The position numbers and the translations under genes were made by a program. Below are positions 32,076 through 43,494 of a stretch of 64,000 nt of DNA, piece by piece. Below the pieces are notes generated by a model that made no database searches, was not told the DNA's origin, and saw only the letters and a list, made by a program, of their open reading frames with translations. The stretch is taken from assembly GCF_910592395.1 (NCBI RefSeq), contig NC_088314.1, forward strand, positions 14,072,001-14,136,000. Direction: 5' to 3'. The stretch's first letter is position 1. Each line of letters opens with the position of its first letter. The stretch comes from Lineus longissimus. Taxonomy: Eukaryota > Nemertea > Pilidiophora > Heteronemertea > Lineidae.

Positions 32076-33173
32076 CAGAGGGGCAACTATGGGTCGTACC
32101 GGGATGTAAGGATTTATGGCCAGTTCCCACCGTGGGCGGGATCGGTCTTTTACCACACTGGGCTAAATGTCATAGTCACAGTGGCTGTTTTTCATTACTC
32201 CTTGAGTCCTTACCGTAACGTCTACGTCTTCAGCCAAGATGTTAGTGGAGATTTTAAAATCATATCTCATTTTCATTTTAACGAGCTCACATACATTACT
32301 GGAGAATATGGCGATGATGTCATAGGTGTAAGCACTCGTCTTGGAAGGAAATCTGCCTATAAAACATTTCGAGCATTTCAAGTTGATTTGAATGGAAATA
32401 GCAATTGCCGAGAGTTGATTTTGCCGTATGACGAACTGAAGAAAAGCCTCGGTCCGAAAAATTCGACGTTCGAATATTTCAAAATGATTTCATGCGGTGA
32501 GAATGTTTTCTTGGAGTTGACCTATCGATGCAAATATCAGAAGCACAAGATCAGGAAAAAAACCCTGTCTGTGTCTTGGTTAGATTGGTATAAAATAGTC
32601 GACGTAGGGTTCAATCTTAAACTTGAGTATGTTAAAAGCCTAAAAGGGATTCGCTACTCTCTTACGTCAGAAGCCGACATTGCAACCATAGCACTTAATA
32701 TGGATATGTCAGGGAATATCAAATGTGATATAAATGGTCACCTCTTTAAATCATCAGCCAGAAAACATTCCATCACCATTTTAGAAAAACCGTACGAATA
32801 TAGTACATCCACGTCGATTATCTTTCGTGATGATTTCTTCAGAAAATTGGGAGACTCTGTCATTGTGTCTTTGCTCGGATCATATAACGTCGTCGTTGAG
32901 GTTCATCGGTCGAAAATTGGAGCCAACCTCGGTTTTGACCCAGATGAGAGCTACAAGTTTCAGTCTAAAAACCGTGCTATACTTCTTTTTATGTTAAATT
33001 TGGCGGCATGCCTTAAACAATCTGATGTGGATGCTTGGCCTACGTTATTGATGACCTTAGATGCCAAGTTTGTCTCACATCATATGCTTATTCTTGGTGC
33101 GAATGAAAGAATAATCGCCTGGCCAAAATTTGGTGAAAATAAACAGTTAACCGCAAAAGTATTTATTGCGTGA
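32076..33173 (+). CDS. Long orphan ORF (up to 366 codons), unknown
   Basis: The longest uninterrupted frame in the window not assignable to a transposon. It is open from the codon after TAG 32073-32075 to TGA at 33171. No in-frame ATG is available early; either it is a 3' exon (acceptor-like AACTAGCAG just upstream) or translation starts at a later Met. Segments include YGDDVIGVSTRLGRKSAYKT, TIALNMDMSGNIKCDINGHL, STSIIFRDDFFRKLGDSVIV and LILGANERIIAWPKFGENKQ. Composition looks protein-like: mixed alpha/beta, no low complexity, Cys scattered. No TM segment or known catalytic motif is seen. It lies in the centre of the large inverted repeat. Confidence 0.55.
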   Translation, partial: QRGNYGSYRDVRIYGQFPPWAGSVFYHTGLNVIVTVAVFHYSLSPYRNVYVFSQDVSGDFKIISHFHFNELTYITGEYGDDVIGVSTRLGRKSAYKTFRAFQVDLNGNSNCRELILPYDELKKSLGPKNSTFEYFKMISCGENVFLELTYRCKYQKHKIRKKTLSVSWLDWYKIVDVGFNLKLEYVKSLKGIRYSLTSEADIATIALNMDMSGNIKCDINGHLFKSSARKHSITILEKPYEYSTSTSIIFRDDFFRKLGDSVIVSLLGSYNVVVEVHRSKIGANLGFDPDESYKFQSKNRAILLFMLNLAACLKQSDVDAWPTLLMTLDAKFVSHHMLILGANERIIAWPKFGENKQLTAKVFIA

Positions 33174-33658
33174 AGAAAAGAAACATAATCTGCGTGAACA
33201 AATTAAAACCACTATTTGCAGATTAAGAACAACCTGCAGCAAAGCACTTAGAATCATAAATAATAGAGAGTTTGAACGGCTCTGTAAAAGCAGAAGATAG
33301 AAATTAGTTCTCAATCATAAATCATAGTAGTTTTATCCCGTCAATCTGATTACATTTAGCTGCTCCACAACGTTTAATGCAAACAATTTAGTTTTGTACG
33401 TAAACATGTTTATCAAATTTCCAAAATGTGCTTTTTGATGCTGTATTATGCAAATGGCAAAATGAATCAGTTGAATAATCAGATTGATTTTATCCAATAT
33501 TTTTCGAAGTAAAAAAGATGCTTGGGAGAATTCATTGGGCATGAAACATCCTAATTTATACACCATAATTATATCGCATCAAAAAACCAGAACTGGCAAC
33601 TGTCATCATATCACCTTATCTTAGTCAGTGCAAGTAACTTGTTTAGAGACTACACATG
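33174..33658. other. No gene recognised
   Basis: AT-rich flank between the orphan ORF and a MITE; a 77-codon minus frame at 33333-33566 has no recognisable motif. Confidence 0.4.
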
Positions 33659-33660
33659 TA

Positions 33661-34469
33661 CAGTCCTTCCATAAAGTAAATGTCAACTGGTTTTTTTCAT
33701 ATCACAGATAAAGAGATAAAAATAAGATAAATGAATGCGGTTTTCAGCAGAGTATGGTATATTTAGTTGGTCATATATCTGTTGTTTTTTGGTGGACCTA
33801 ATTCCATCCCGCCATTATGTAACAAGCATTTTTTAAAAAGGTCCAAAAATCACTTTTTTATTCCATGTGCCTTTTCAAAAAATTCAAATGAGCCAATGAA
33901 CTGTGCTTTATGACCATCATTTTTTGGTACTTGCAATCCCATAGAGAGTGTTCGATAGTCATGACAAATGCACATTTTTGCTTACGATTTTTGTGTTATT
34001 TTTTTAATCTCTTCCATAACCTTTGATAAAGACCCCACATCCTTCACGTATGAGCTGAGTTGGCCATAAAGACCCTGACTGACTGCATTGCTGACTATGA
34101 GGGGTGTTCTCAAATGTCACCAGCTGTCCGAAAAAAACAATAATCTGTGGCGACCTAAAATTGATATTCAAAATGAAAGAATCTAGCAGGAATTTTCTAG
34201 TAATGAAAGCAAAAAAAACCTTTGTTGCATCATAGTTTACCCATACATTGTGAAAAGAACGATAATCAAATATAATAAAAAAGTGACTTTTTAGACATTT
34301 TTAAAACTGCCTGTTACATAATGAAGAGACAGGATTAGGTGGGTCCAAATACAACAGATACATGGCCAACTAGATATACCATTCTCTGCCGAAAACCGCA
34401 TTCAATTATCTTATTCTATCACTGTGATATTAAAAAAAGCCTGTGGACATTTACTTTCCGGAAGGACTG
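33661..34469. mobile_element. MITE with ~210-bp terminal inverted repeats
   Basis: CAGTCCTTCC.TAAAGTAAAT at the left pairs with its complement ending GGAAGGACTG at 34469. Similarity continues inward for about 210 bp (GAATGCGGTTTTC.GCAGAG, TTATGTAACA). TA flanks both ends (33659-33660, 34470-34471). The 800-bp element has no ORF. Arms differ at many sites, so it is old. Confidence 0.75.
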
Positions 34470-34471
34470 TA

Positions 34472-35209
34472 CATGTATACATGTATCTGGGTAGATTTGC
34501 ACGTATTGTCCATACAATCTTATTCAGATCATCAACCAATATCTTGGCTGGCTGGAAACATTCCATAGTATTTGTTATAGTATATTTCGTTTATATCACT
34601 GGTTATTTTCTTTCGTCTGTATAATGACGGGACCTCGTGAAGAAGTGAGAATACAGATATTGCACAGCTCCGATGGGACGCAAGTTTTCACACCTTGTGA
34701 TGGTAATATTGCGAAACTTTCTTCAAAGTTGAATCTGGTTTAAATCTATACATCTAAGCTAGACTAGACATCGAACCATTCCACTTTTCAATAATATGCA
34801 AGACTTTGCTGCATGAAGAAATTCATTGATATACTTTCTCATATGACTTTTTTACGCCACAATGTCGTGTGGATGAATTTACACATGCGATAAGTAAACA
34901 GAACCGTCTCGATTGAAAGACGTTCTTTTAAAGTGGGCGACCGTCTTTTAAATTAGATTCTGCCCTCGACCTGGTAAGTAAGAGAGAATTGGTGGAAAGA
35001 GTTTGACCACTTATTGCCTACAGCTCTATACATGATGTTGGGAATTGAAATTGAGAGAACGCGTCATTCGGAGGTTTTAGCTTGCATCTTCTTCATTCTT
35101 CCTTCTTAGCTTCCGTCAAAGTCTTTGAGTATGATATGTTTGCACACACTGATGTTCAGGTTTCATTACATAACGGTTACACCTCTGCTATTTCTATGCT
35201 CCAGCAGTT
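34472..35209. other. No gene recognised
   Basis: Unassigned sequence up to the right inverted-repeat arm; short plus frames only. Confidence 0.4.
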
Positions 35210-37364
35210 GGCCGCGCCCCCATTTTCGCGTAATTCTCTCTGCGCTATGACGTCACTGCATATCATTACGAGTTCATTATCGCGTACATTTAGGCGTGAA
35301 AAATATGAAGTCGGAAATCGATCCTAAACTTGCCAAAATCTTTCTGAATGACATGTAAACGGAACATATTATTCTAGATGAAACATTAATTAGTAGTTTC
35401 ATTAAGAAAAAAGTGTAAAAAGTCCTGAGGTTTGCTGTTTACGTGACTTTGAACAGCGGTCGTCGCCCGAAAATTTGCAATTTTTTCACGTAATTTTGTT
35501 GAATAAATGCACCTAACTCATCAAAAACATCGCGCGTGCTCAGAAGTAATGACTGATATTTATTGTTATATGTATCTTTGACTGAATAACACGATAGTAA
35601 AAATGATTATTTCTGCCGCACGGCTGGAAAATACGTTTAAGTTGCCTCTGATTTTTGTCAGAAAATGTTGCAGCCGCATTTAGGTTCCGACCACACCCGA
35701 AGTTGAGCCGAAGAGGCCCAAACACTAGGATCGCCACCATCGCTACAAAACGTGTTCTAGAATACTGATTATGAAAACTTGTCCAATAGCCCATCCTGCC
35801 GTCCCATCCCTCCTTTCATGAGACCACCATTGCCCAAATTTAATGACAAAATGATGCAAAGAAGAAACTTAACATTAAAGATAACTAATCCTCTCTTCTG
35901 CATCTTGAAACTCTTTAACAGTGAAACGCTAACATTGAAACAAGAACACCAATAACAAACAGACAGTCAATTGTTGAAGGGTGTAAAACACAATGCCAAA
36001 TTTAAATTCTTGCAAGTGGTGCTGTTGAACTTTTCAAGTGGAAGGAATCAAACTTATTTTCATTTGTGACGTTATTTGCTAATGATTGTTTACACCATTC
36101 AACAGCTTGACATGTTCATCAAACCCGATTGACTGGAGAAGTGAAAGTATTAGCTGAAAGATAAAGCAGATTTTTCCTGAATGACAACAGCATGGATGTA
36201 CAATTACAACAGACAAATTGATGACAAACTTCAAGTTAAACCAATCACAATCTTGCAGGAAGATGTCCTGTAATAGGTTAAGTTTACACCTTTTAACACT
36301 GGCATTGGTCATGCTGCTCAAATTACATACTTTATCAGCTTTTTGGTATTATCTTTTACTGATACAGCAACTCTAAAAATGAGATGATGGCAAGTTCTGT
36401 GCGCGATGTCTGGCACAAAATAACTCTTGTGGGGGTACTGATGAGGCTATTCCCGGCTTTATAAGCATCATTGATGGCTTGGAAGCTCGTTCAGACCCAG
36501 GCCAGGGTCAGGGAAAATAAACTATCCATCCAAAGGTCGTCCAAAATTACCAGACAATGCCTATTATTGAGCCATGTCACCTAGTAGGCCCTGGTGTTTT
36601 GGACCGTGAAGATCCACATTGTAATGTGTATATGATTTCTTTTCCTGAACTATGGCAGCCTTTTACAGGCAAATCTGGCAAAAAGGTGCCTAAACATAGG
36701 CAACTAAAATTACCAAACAAACAAAAGATATATCATTATGAGAAAGTTTATTTTCACAGAGGATATACAGAGAAATTACTGAATTAAGAATCAGTCGGAT
36801 TGCCCAACAATGTAGTAAGTAGTAGTAACATCTCAGTCACCTGGATCTGTTCGGAAGTGAAGCATTACTGTTTGAGCACATCCACACAAATCGATAGTAT
36901 TCCTGGTCAATATCAATGACGATATGGTGGAACACATGACATACCTCCAGTCTCATATTCATAACACTCACTCAGTCAGTCACTGTCACTCTGACATGTC
37001 TGATGTGATGACTATTCTACCAGTAGCTTTATCAAAAGGCTCAAAATCATCTGGTCATTTGGCCACAAGTTGTAGAAATTATAGTCAGACTAAGCATATT
37101 CATCAACAGAACTCAAACAGGCTACAATCATGCCATTCTCACTTTTAACCACAATTTTTTTGAGAAACGCTGTGCATTAAAATATTTTTACAATATCGCG
37201 TCGTGCACGCAATTGCCGCGAAAAACGGCTTGATTAACATCACGTGATCCAAAACGTCATAAATAATAATGAGATTTCTTCGAAAAATCACCAAATTAAG
37301 TGCCAAAAAAGAAATATTTAGGAAACAGGGTGCTCAAATGTTTTAAAAGATGTGAATTTATTAA
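35210..37364 (-). repeat. Right arm of the large inverted repeat
   Basis: Complement of 22425-25832 but about 1.25 kb shorter, lacking the three segments listed there. One of those in the left arm is bordered by CCAAAA on both sides (a 6-bp duplication or deletion microhomology). Carries the same ORF pieces inverted. Confidence 0.8.
36395..36787 (+). pseudogene. Unknown conserved ORF in right arm
   Basis: Plus-strand counterpart of 23003-23485: FCARC to ARSDPGQGQGK, one stop, then MPIIEPCHLVGPGVLDRED through FHRGYTEKLLN. The stop shared with the other arm suggests it predates the duplication or is a true gene end. No known domain. Confidence 0.4.
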
Positions 37365-37881
37365 AATTTATGTAAATTGATAATTAGAAGGTATATAGTT
37401 CAGGAAATATTAATTAATAATCATTCCTTATCGTCTTTTGAGAGCATTTTTAATTGTAAAAAGTATATACCTCCGTCACAGAGTCTCTGCAATGGTTATT
37501 TTTATCACAGTAGACTCGCGCGGCCAGACTCTCTTCACCTATTAGTCTGGCGCAAGCCAGGCATTCTTTGTACTAGACGTTTTCCATTACAATGTATCTG
37601 GGCCGAAGAAACACTGCGCAAGATTACCTCGAGTTGAGAATAGATTATGCTGATGAGCATACTTCGCCATTGAGTTTTCCCAGAATGGTGCATATCGCGC
37701 GCGAAGATACTTAGCCTAATACCACTAGGCTCCGCGTGGTGGCGCTAAGGCGGCCGCTGTAATCAAGAGAATGGTTGAGTCACTCTAAAAGCTACTTGGT
37801 GATAACAAATGACGGACCTAACCAAAATTGCTTATATTTTCGCATTGCTACAATGAAAGACCTAATACTGAAACCACATGC

Positions 37882-37945
37882 CTGTTGACTGGGCTTTAAG
37901 GGAGACTGGCATCATGCCTAGTCTCTCTTAAAGCACAGTCAACAG
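37882..37945. repeat. Short hairpin beside the 1.2-kb palindrome
   Basis: CTGTTGACTGGGCTTTAAGG pairs with CTTAAAGCACAGTCAACAG around an 8-nt or so loop. Its last bases adjoin the outer edge of the palindrome beginning at 37950. 37365-37881 shows no gene. Confidence 0.75.
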
Positions 37946-37949
37946 ACAG

Positions 37950-39188
37950 CACTATACCCCCTCACACTCAGAAATCACTAACGCCCACCCCTTCCTGCCA
38001 CTTTGATACTTCTGGATGCTCTGGACACGGTAGTTGATAAAAGCTGGACTCAAGATGCTGGACGCTAGATTACGATCATCGGATTGCATTGCCTGGATTC
38101 AATCAACCTCGCCTCCCGTTCATGGAATCCAAGTGGGCCTAAATTTACTAGAGCTGACTGGATGGGAACAGAATGATTAGGACTTTATACTTTCAGGGCG
38201 TTTGTTGAGATGAGGTAAAAATAGACATACATAGATCGCATTTGGAATGATATGCGTAGACGACCAATTTAGAGAAATGATATAAGAACGCTAATTTTGA
38301 TCATCGGGTTCAGAGAAACTTTCAGGAATTAGAAAACATCTCCGATGTCCTTCCTGCTGAGTTTTGTTGGTAATCCTGATAGCTGGGAAAAGCATGCTGT
38401 AGTAATTTTACGTAATCTGCCTTTGGTCTGGGAGTGAGAGACCTTGTTATCTGCTGTCTTTGCACTATCTTGATGATATCATCAACGTGAATCAAAATAG
38501 ACCACAATCAAACTTTCGACTGGTAACAATGAGTCGAGAACTATTTCCTATAATATGGGGGTGGAATACTTGTCCACCCCCATATTATAGGAAATAGTTC
38601 TCGACTCATTGTTACCAGTCGAAAGTTTGATTGTGGTCTATTTTGATTCACGTTGATGATATCATCAAGATAGTGCAAACACAGCAGGTAACAAGGTCTC
38701 GTACTCCCAGACCAAAGGCAGGTTACGTAAAATTACTACAGCATGCTTTTCCCAGCTATCAGGATAACCAACAAAACTCAGCAGGAAGGACATCGGAAAT
38801 GTTTTCTTATTCCTGAAAATTTCTCTGAACCCGATGATCAAAGTTAGCGTTCTTATATCATTTCTCTAAATTGGTCGTCGACGCATAGCATTCCAAATGC
38901 GATCTATGTATGTCTATTTTTACCTCATCTCAACAAACGCCCTGAAAGTATAAAGTCCTAATCATTCTCTTCCCGTCCAGTCAGCTCTAGTAAATTTAGG
39001 CCCACTGGGATTCCATGAACGGGAGGCGAGGTTGATTGAATCCAGGCAATGCAATCCGATGATCGTAATCTAGCGTCCAGCTTCTTGAGTCCAGCTTTTA
39101 TCAACTACCGTGTCCAGAGCATCCAGAAGTATTAAGGTGGCAGGAAGGGGTGGGCGTTAGTGGTTTCTGAGTGTGGGGAGGTATAGTG
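37950..39188. repeat. 1.24-kb palindrome, ~616-bp arms
   Basis: Arms 37950-38565 and 38573-39188 are complementary with about 95% identity by eye around a 7-nt loop (ATACTTG). Frames on both arms (MWSILIHVDDIIKIVQ...) are mirror images, not two genes. The inner junction GGGGGTGGA...TCCACCCCC is repeated near the right outer edge (39204-39222), where the palindrome meets a Harbinger transposase and truncates it. Confidence 0.9.
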
Positions 39189-39215
39189 CCAGTCAACAGA
39201 CATGTGGGGGTGGAC

Positions 39216-41360
39216 AAGTATTCCACTTGTTCCAAGTTCTGCATCTGGAGGAAAATTCAATGTGTTGTAATCCATGCCAAATTTCAGTGTGGACTGATGG
39301 AATATTCCAGCATCCCCTGCGCGACCCGGGGCCCCAACATCAACGTACAGAAATCTGTATCTTGCGTCAACAAGCGCAAGAAGTATGACAGAGAAAAAGT
39401 GCTTGTAATTAAAATATGCTGATCCGGTGTTTCCTGGCTTCTCGATGCTGATATGTTTGCCGTCTATTGCATCAAGGCAAAGCGGATAGTTGCACTTGTC
39501 CTCAAACTCTGACATAACAATTTTCCACTCATCCTGGCTCTCGGGCATCTGAAATGAAAAAAAGAAGATTAATATGCCTATTTTTCTCATTTCAGGCACA
39601 AGCAAACACCCCTAATGATTTTGAAGAAGGATTGGAAAGAAAAGAAGATTCAAACGATGATTCAGATGGTGATATGGTTGAAGAGTAAAAGGTTGTGGAA
39701 GGTCGTGAAAAGTTGCCGGATGACCCAGAGGTCCCTCCTATGACATCGGAAGGTCCGTCGACCAAACGCCGCAGCTCTTCTCCTTCCGAACGGTCCACCA
39801 CAGCCGACAAAGCTAAGAACGGGAGGACTACCAAGACACTGAGGAAGGGCAAAATGAACCAGTTTGAAGAAGAAGAGTTGAGCCTGCTGAAAAAACTTAC
39901 AAACCCTTGTAAGACACCTGCAAAACTTAATCAAGACATGGACGAAATGGACTCTTTCTGTCGCCATCTCTCCTTCAGACTCAAAAGGCTGGATAGGCGT
40001 GGTCAGATGATGGCAGTACACAAAATCGAAAATGTCGAGTTTGACATCGAGTATAGTGGTTTGTGTGCAGGCATTGTTTTGATCATCCCACTCCACAAAG
40101 CAGTGGGATGCTTCCATGTGACGAAGCTGGTTTGTCTCCGTTTCGTCTTGTCTCTCTGTCCTTGGTTGTGACGTTAGTGTGATTCACGTCGGGCAGATGG
40201 CACCACTGTTCTAGGTCAAGCGCCGCCATCTCTCAACCAGTGAACACGTAGATTTTCTTGTCTCCAAACTTCTGTAAATTTCTCTATACATTCTCAAGTT
40301 GTGTTCATTAAATTATTTCTATTCGATTTCTGTGGTTTTGTGGATTCTTTTGAGGCCACGATACTTTCGCGAGCCGTTGTATCGTGACATTCCACCATCC
40401 GCCTACTTTCCTGCTCCCAGATTCGATACCCTAACAACAGGTAAACCGTTTCCCCAACCTCGGCACCAATACGTTCCGGGGGTGCCTACTGCCCTTAATC
40501 AACCCAACTTCCCCCCCCCCCACAGTTTACAGTTTCTTTCCCCGATACGCAATTTTCAATGGATGAAAACGCTGGCTATGAGAATTCGGATAGGCTCTTC
40601 CAGTTAACCTTCTTGTGAGCTATGACTTCAACTACTTGTTCTGTATGTATCAAACCTCCTTTCCTTTTGAAATTACCGGCATTTATTTGTGAAAAATGTA
40701 CTATTCTGCTTAAATACATGAATGTTGGCGTCTCCTCAGTCGTTGTATTGCTATTGACATGGTTTTTATAATTTTCTACGTTCATTTCCAACTGGAGACA
40801 CAGGAACTTACCTTGAGGTACTTTTCTCCGAGAGCGTCAAATATTGCCACTGTTGTTTCGTTCACGATGTTTGATATTGTTCTTTCTCCAACTCTAAACA
40901 GAAAAGACAGACTTTCGAACGTTTCCCCTGAAATTTGAGAATAAGGTATGTTTTAGAATATGATTTTTTTTACATTACACCTCAAAACTCAATACATAAA
41001 TTATGGAATCAAGTTAGATTATCTATACTGACCAGTAGTTAGAAAACGCAGTGTGATGGTTAAACGCTGCCCTGGTGAAATTGCCTCTCGCATAAGTGTA
41101 TCTTGTTTCACTAGCAGTGGTCCAATCAGGTGGAGGAGGTCGTCGAAAATATCCGGTTTCATTCTTAGGAACTTTCGGTACGAGTTCACATATTCAAGGC
41201 GGAGCTCCTTGACAAGATTCCCATATGCCCCCAAACGTTGACGTCGGAGAATCCATTTGTGTGCCCACAAGTACGCCATTCTATTTTGCCGCCGGCGCCG
41301 TTTGCGGCGCAAAAACAACAAAATGACTAGCATATGCCGCTGACAACAAGCAGCCGCCAT
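39216..41360 (-). pseudogene. Harbinger (HARBI1-like) transposase A, 3'-truncated
   Basis: Minus-strand exons 41033-41360 (MAAACCQRHML, Arg-rich, then FLRMKPDIFDDLLHLIGPLL), 40812-40927 (GETFESLSFLFRVGERTISN) and 39216-39548 (PLCLDAIDGKHISIEKPGNT...GAPGRAGDAGIFHQS). Introns have GTCAGT/GTAAGT donors and TTTCAG acceptors in phase. The first catalytic Asp (DAIDGKH) is present; the frame is lost after ELGTSG, before the GD and E motifs, where the palindrome begins. It is inactive, though the kept exons carry no stops. Confidence 0.8.
39596..40170 (+). pseudogene. MADF/BESS-like Harbinger accessory exon, opposite strand
   Basis: After TTTCTCATTTCAG (39582-39594) a plus frame runs NDFEEGLERKEDSNDDSDGD and later GKMNQFEEEELSLLKKLTNP...DSFCRHLSFRLKRLDRRGQM, like the linker and BESS-type C-terminus of the MADF/Myb accessory proteins of Harbinger elements. 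It lies inside intron 2 of transposase A on the opposite strand, 45 bp from that gene's acceptor; no upstream exon can fit there. I infer a rearranged junction of two elements. 40165-40380 contains GCCGCCATCTCTC and a TTGTGTTCATTAAA stretch that may be a solo BEL-type LTR (weak). Confidence 0.5.
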
Positions 41361-41471
41361 GGTGTGGTATGACTAGCTTGAAGAAGTTGACGCCGTCCAG
41401 TATATGGCTGATCATCACATGACATACTACCGATCAGTGATTGGCCGGCGAAGACCAGATAAATAATAGCC

Positions 41472-43142
41472 CAGGGACCTGTTACATAAATCTTTCTAAC
41501 AAACTTCCTTCAAGGTACCATAAAGGAAGGATATAACGTCTATTTAAAGCTGCGTACTAAAAGCGATTCATAACTCGTTTTTACTCTGCCATTACATTAA
41601 ATTTAACAGGCCTGCCATTAATAAATTGTATGGTGTACCTCATTGGTGAAAAAAAAACTAAACTCGAACGCAAAGTGATTTATTGTGTTAAGATTCGTAA
41701 TACATGATCGGGCCGTGGCAAAATGTGTCAATTTTAGTGTCTTTGGTTCCTATATACTATTCGATTGCCCTTTCGACATACGAAACTTCCTTTCCATGCA
41801 TTAACTCTGTGCCGTGAACATGGCCAAGAGACAGCGATCTCGCAATTGGACTGATACTGAATTTGATGTTTTAGTGTAGTTCTACTCAGAACTCAATTAC
41901 AAGCTGGCGAATATGATTGTCGTTCACACTCATGTGTCGAGGAGGAAAGTCATCATCCCCTTCGTCATCATCAGAGGCCTCGTCATCATCGTCATCGTCA
42001 TCTGAATCCTCCACTAAGGGCAATCTATCCGGGACAGCAATGTTGTGGAGCAGGCAGCACGACTGAATAATGATGCTTGCCTTTTGTGGCGTGTATTGAA
42101 TCTCCTTGCGGAGGCATCTGAACCGTTGCTTTAGGAGACCGTTGCAACGTTGATGCATCTGGCTCTTATTTGCATCCGCTGGAATGCCCTTTCCTGCCTG
42201 GTTTGGGCATTGGCAAGAGATGTCAAAAGCCACCTCTTGCAAGGATACCCCGAGTCTCTCAACATCCAACCAGTCGGTGGATTGTTTTCAAATGCCTGGC
42301 CAAGGGCTGAATTGTGGAGAACGAAGGCGTCATGAGACCCTCCTGGAAAACGTGTCACACAGTATTTATGATCATATCCCAATCACAAACTAGCATGACA
42401 TTAATGCTGTGGTATCCTTTCCGACTGATATAAACGTTTTCGTTGATGTGAGGCTTGCGTATACGACAATGGGTTCCATCGATCGATCCAATTACTCTTG
42501 GAAAACCCGTGTCATCAAAAAATTTGGTTTTGACCTTCTGGAGGTCCCTCTCGAAGTGAACGTGTTGGTCAATGCGTGCTGCAACAGCGCCAATACACCT
42601 CGATGTTGTCGCAAAGGTCACATGGTGAATATCACCGATACTAGATTGTTCATGCCCAGTTGCGAAATATCGTAATGCTATACACACTTGCAATGATACT
42701 GGGAGGGCGTCATTTCTCTGAGTAGGATGCTCCACCTCCTCCCACAGCTAACGACAAAAATCGAAACATATGTTCTTCGGGAAACGACATATCTTGATGA
42801 ATAAATCATTTATCATGGAATCCAGCGGATTGAATCGATCCCTGAATACCCGTTCTCGTCGAAGATTTCGCCTATTATGTTACTGAATCAAGCGCAACAT
42901 CATTCCACGTTTACCCTGGACGAAGTCCTCGCGACTAAAGGAACTCTAGACTGCCTTCAGGTTTAAAGGAACCGAGTAAAATAAAGATAGGATAAAACCA
43001 CTACGTGAAACACTCTTAATGGTAACATTAACCTAGATATTTTAAAGGCACGTTTATGAAACGCGTTCTTCCTTTAAGGAGTGCCTTTATCCTAGCATTA
43101 GGGCTAAATACACTTTATTAGGCTTTATGAAGCAGGTCCCTG
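41472..43142. mobile_element. Harbinger element B, decayed
   Basis: Ends CAGGGACCTGTTACATAAA (41472) and, on the complement, CAGGGACCTGCTTCATAAA (ending 43142), the classic Harbinger terminus. The element contains only transposase B. A target duplication is not clear. Confidence 0.7.
41886..42880 (-). pseudogene. Harbinger (HARBI1-like) transposase B, broken
   Basis: Minus-strand pieces: RNDALPVSLQVCIALRYFAT...GFPRVIGSIDGTHCRIRKPH (first Asp), FPGGSHDAFVLHNSALGQAF...GWMLRDSGYPCKRWLLT (second Asp) and GLLKQRFRCLRKEIQYTPQK...CCLLHNIAV, with an acidic D-rich tail. One in-frame stop (about 42750) and at least two frame changes separate them. The catalytic Glu normally before G.LK+RF is not preserved in frame. 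Single-exon design, unlike transposases in 1-4609 and 39-41 kb, so a different lineage. Confidence 0.85.
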
Positions 43143-43494
43143 ATCATGACAAAATAAAGTTCAGCCGACCAAGCGATTGAAAATTAAACATGTTGAATTT
43201 TCAGTCGCTTCGTGAAACAGTTGTTTCAACTAGTCGGGCCACGAAAAAAATCAGTTGCGCAGACGATTTTTGCCCGCAAACCAAACCGATGCGACGCCAC
43301 AATCGACTGCGACCTAGGTCGCTCTCGGAAGTTGGTCGCCCGTTTGCGGATGATTCACTCGACTGGTCGTACACGAAGTCGCCTGGCGATCTCACTTGCG
43401 ATCATCGCTGGCAACGTCGAGGTCGCCAATGGCGTTGGCAGTCGCCTCGATTTTGTTGCCCGTATGCGGCGGCCTTAGAGACCTTCAAGTGGAA

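Noticed and set aside
32076-33173. Sliding-clamp-like reading of the orphan ORF
   Set aside because: One segment loosely recalls a clamp C-terminus, but length and remaining sequence do not support it by eye.
38322-38816. Two 61-codon frames with the same sequence on opposite strands
   Set aside because: Mirror images from the palindrome, not a gene pair.
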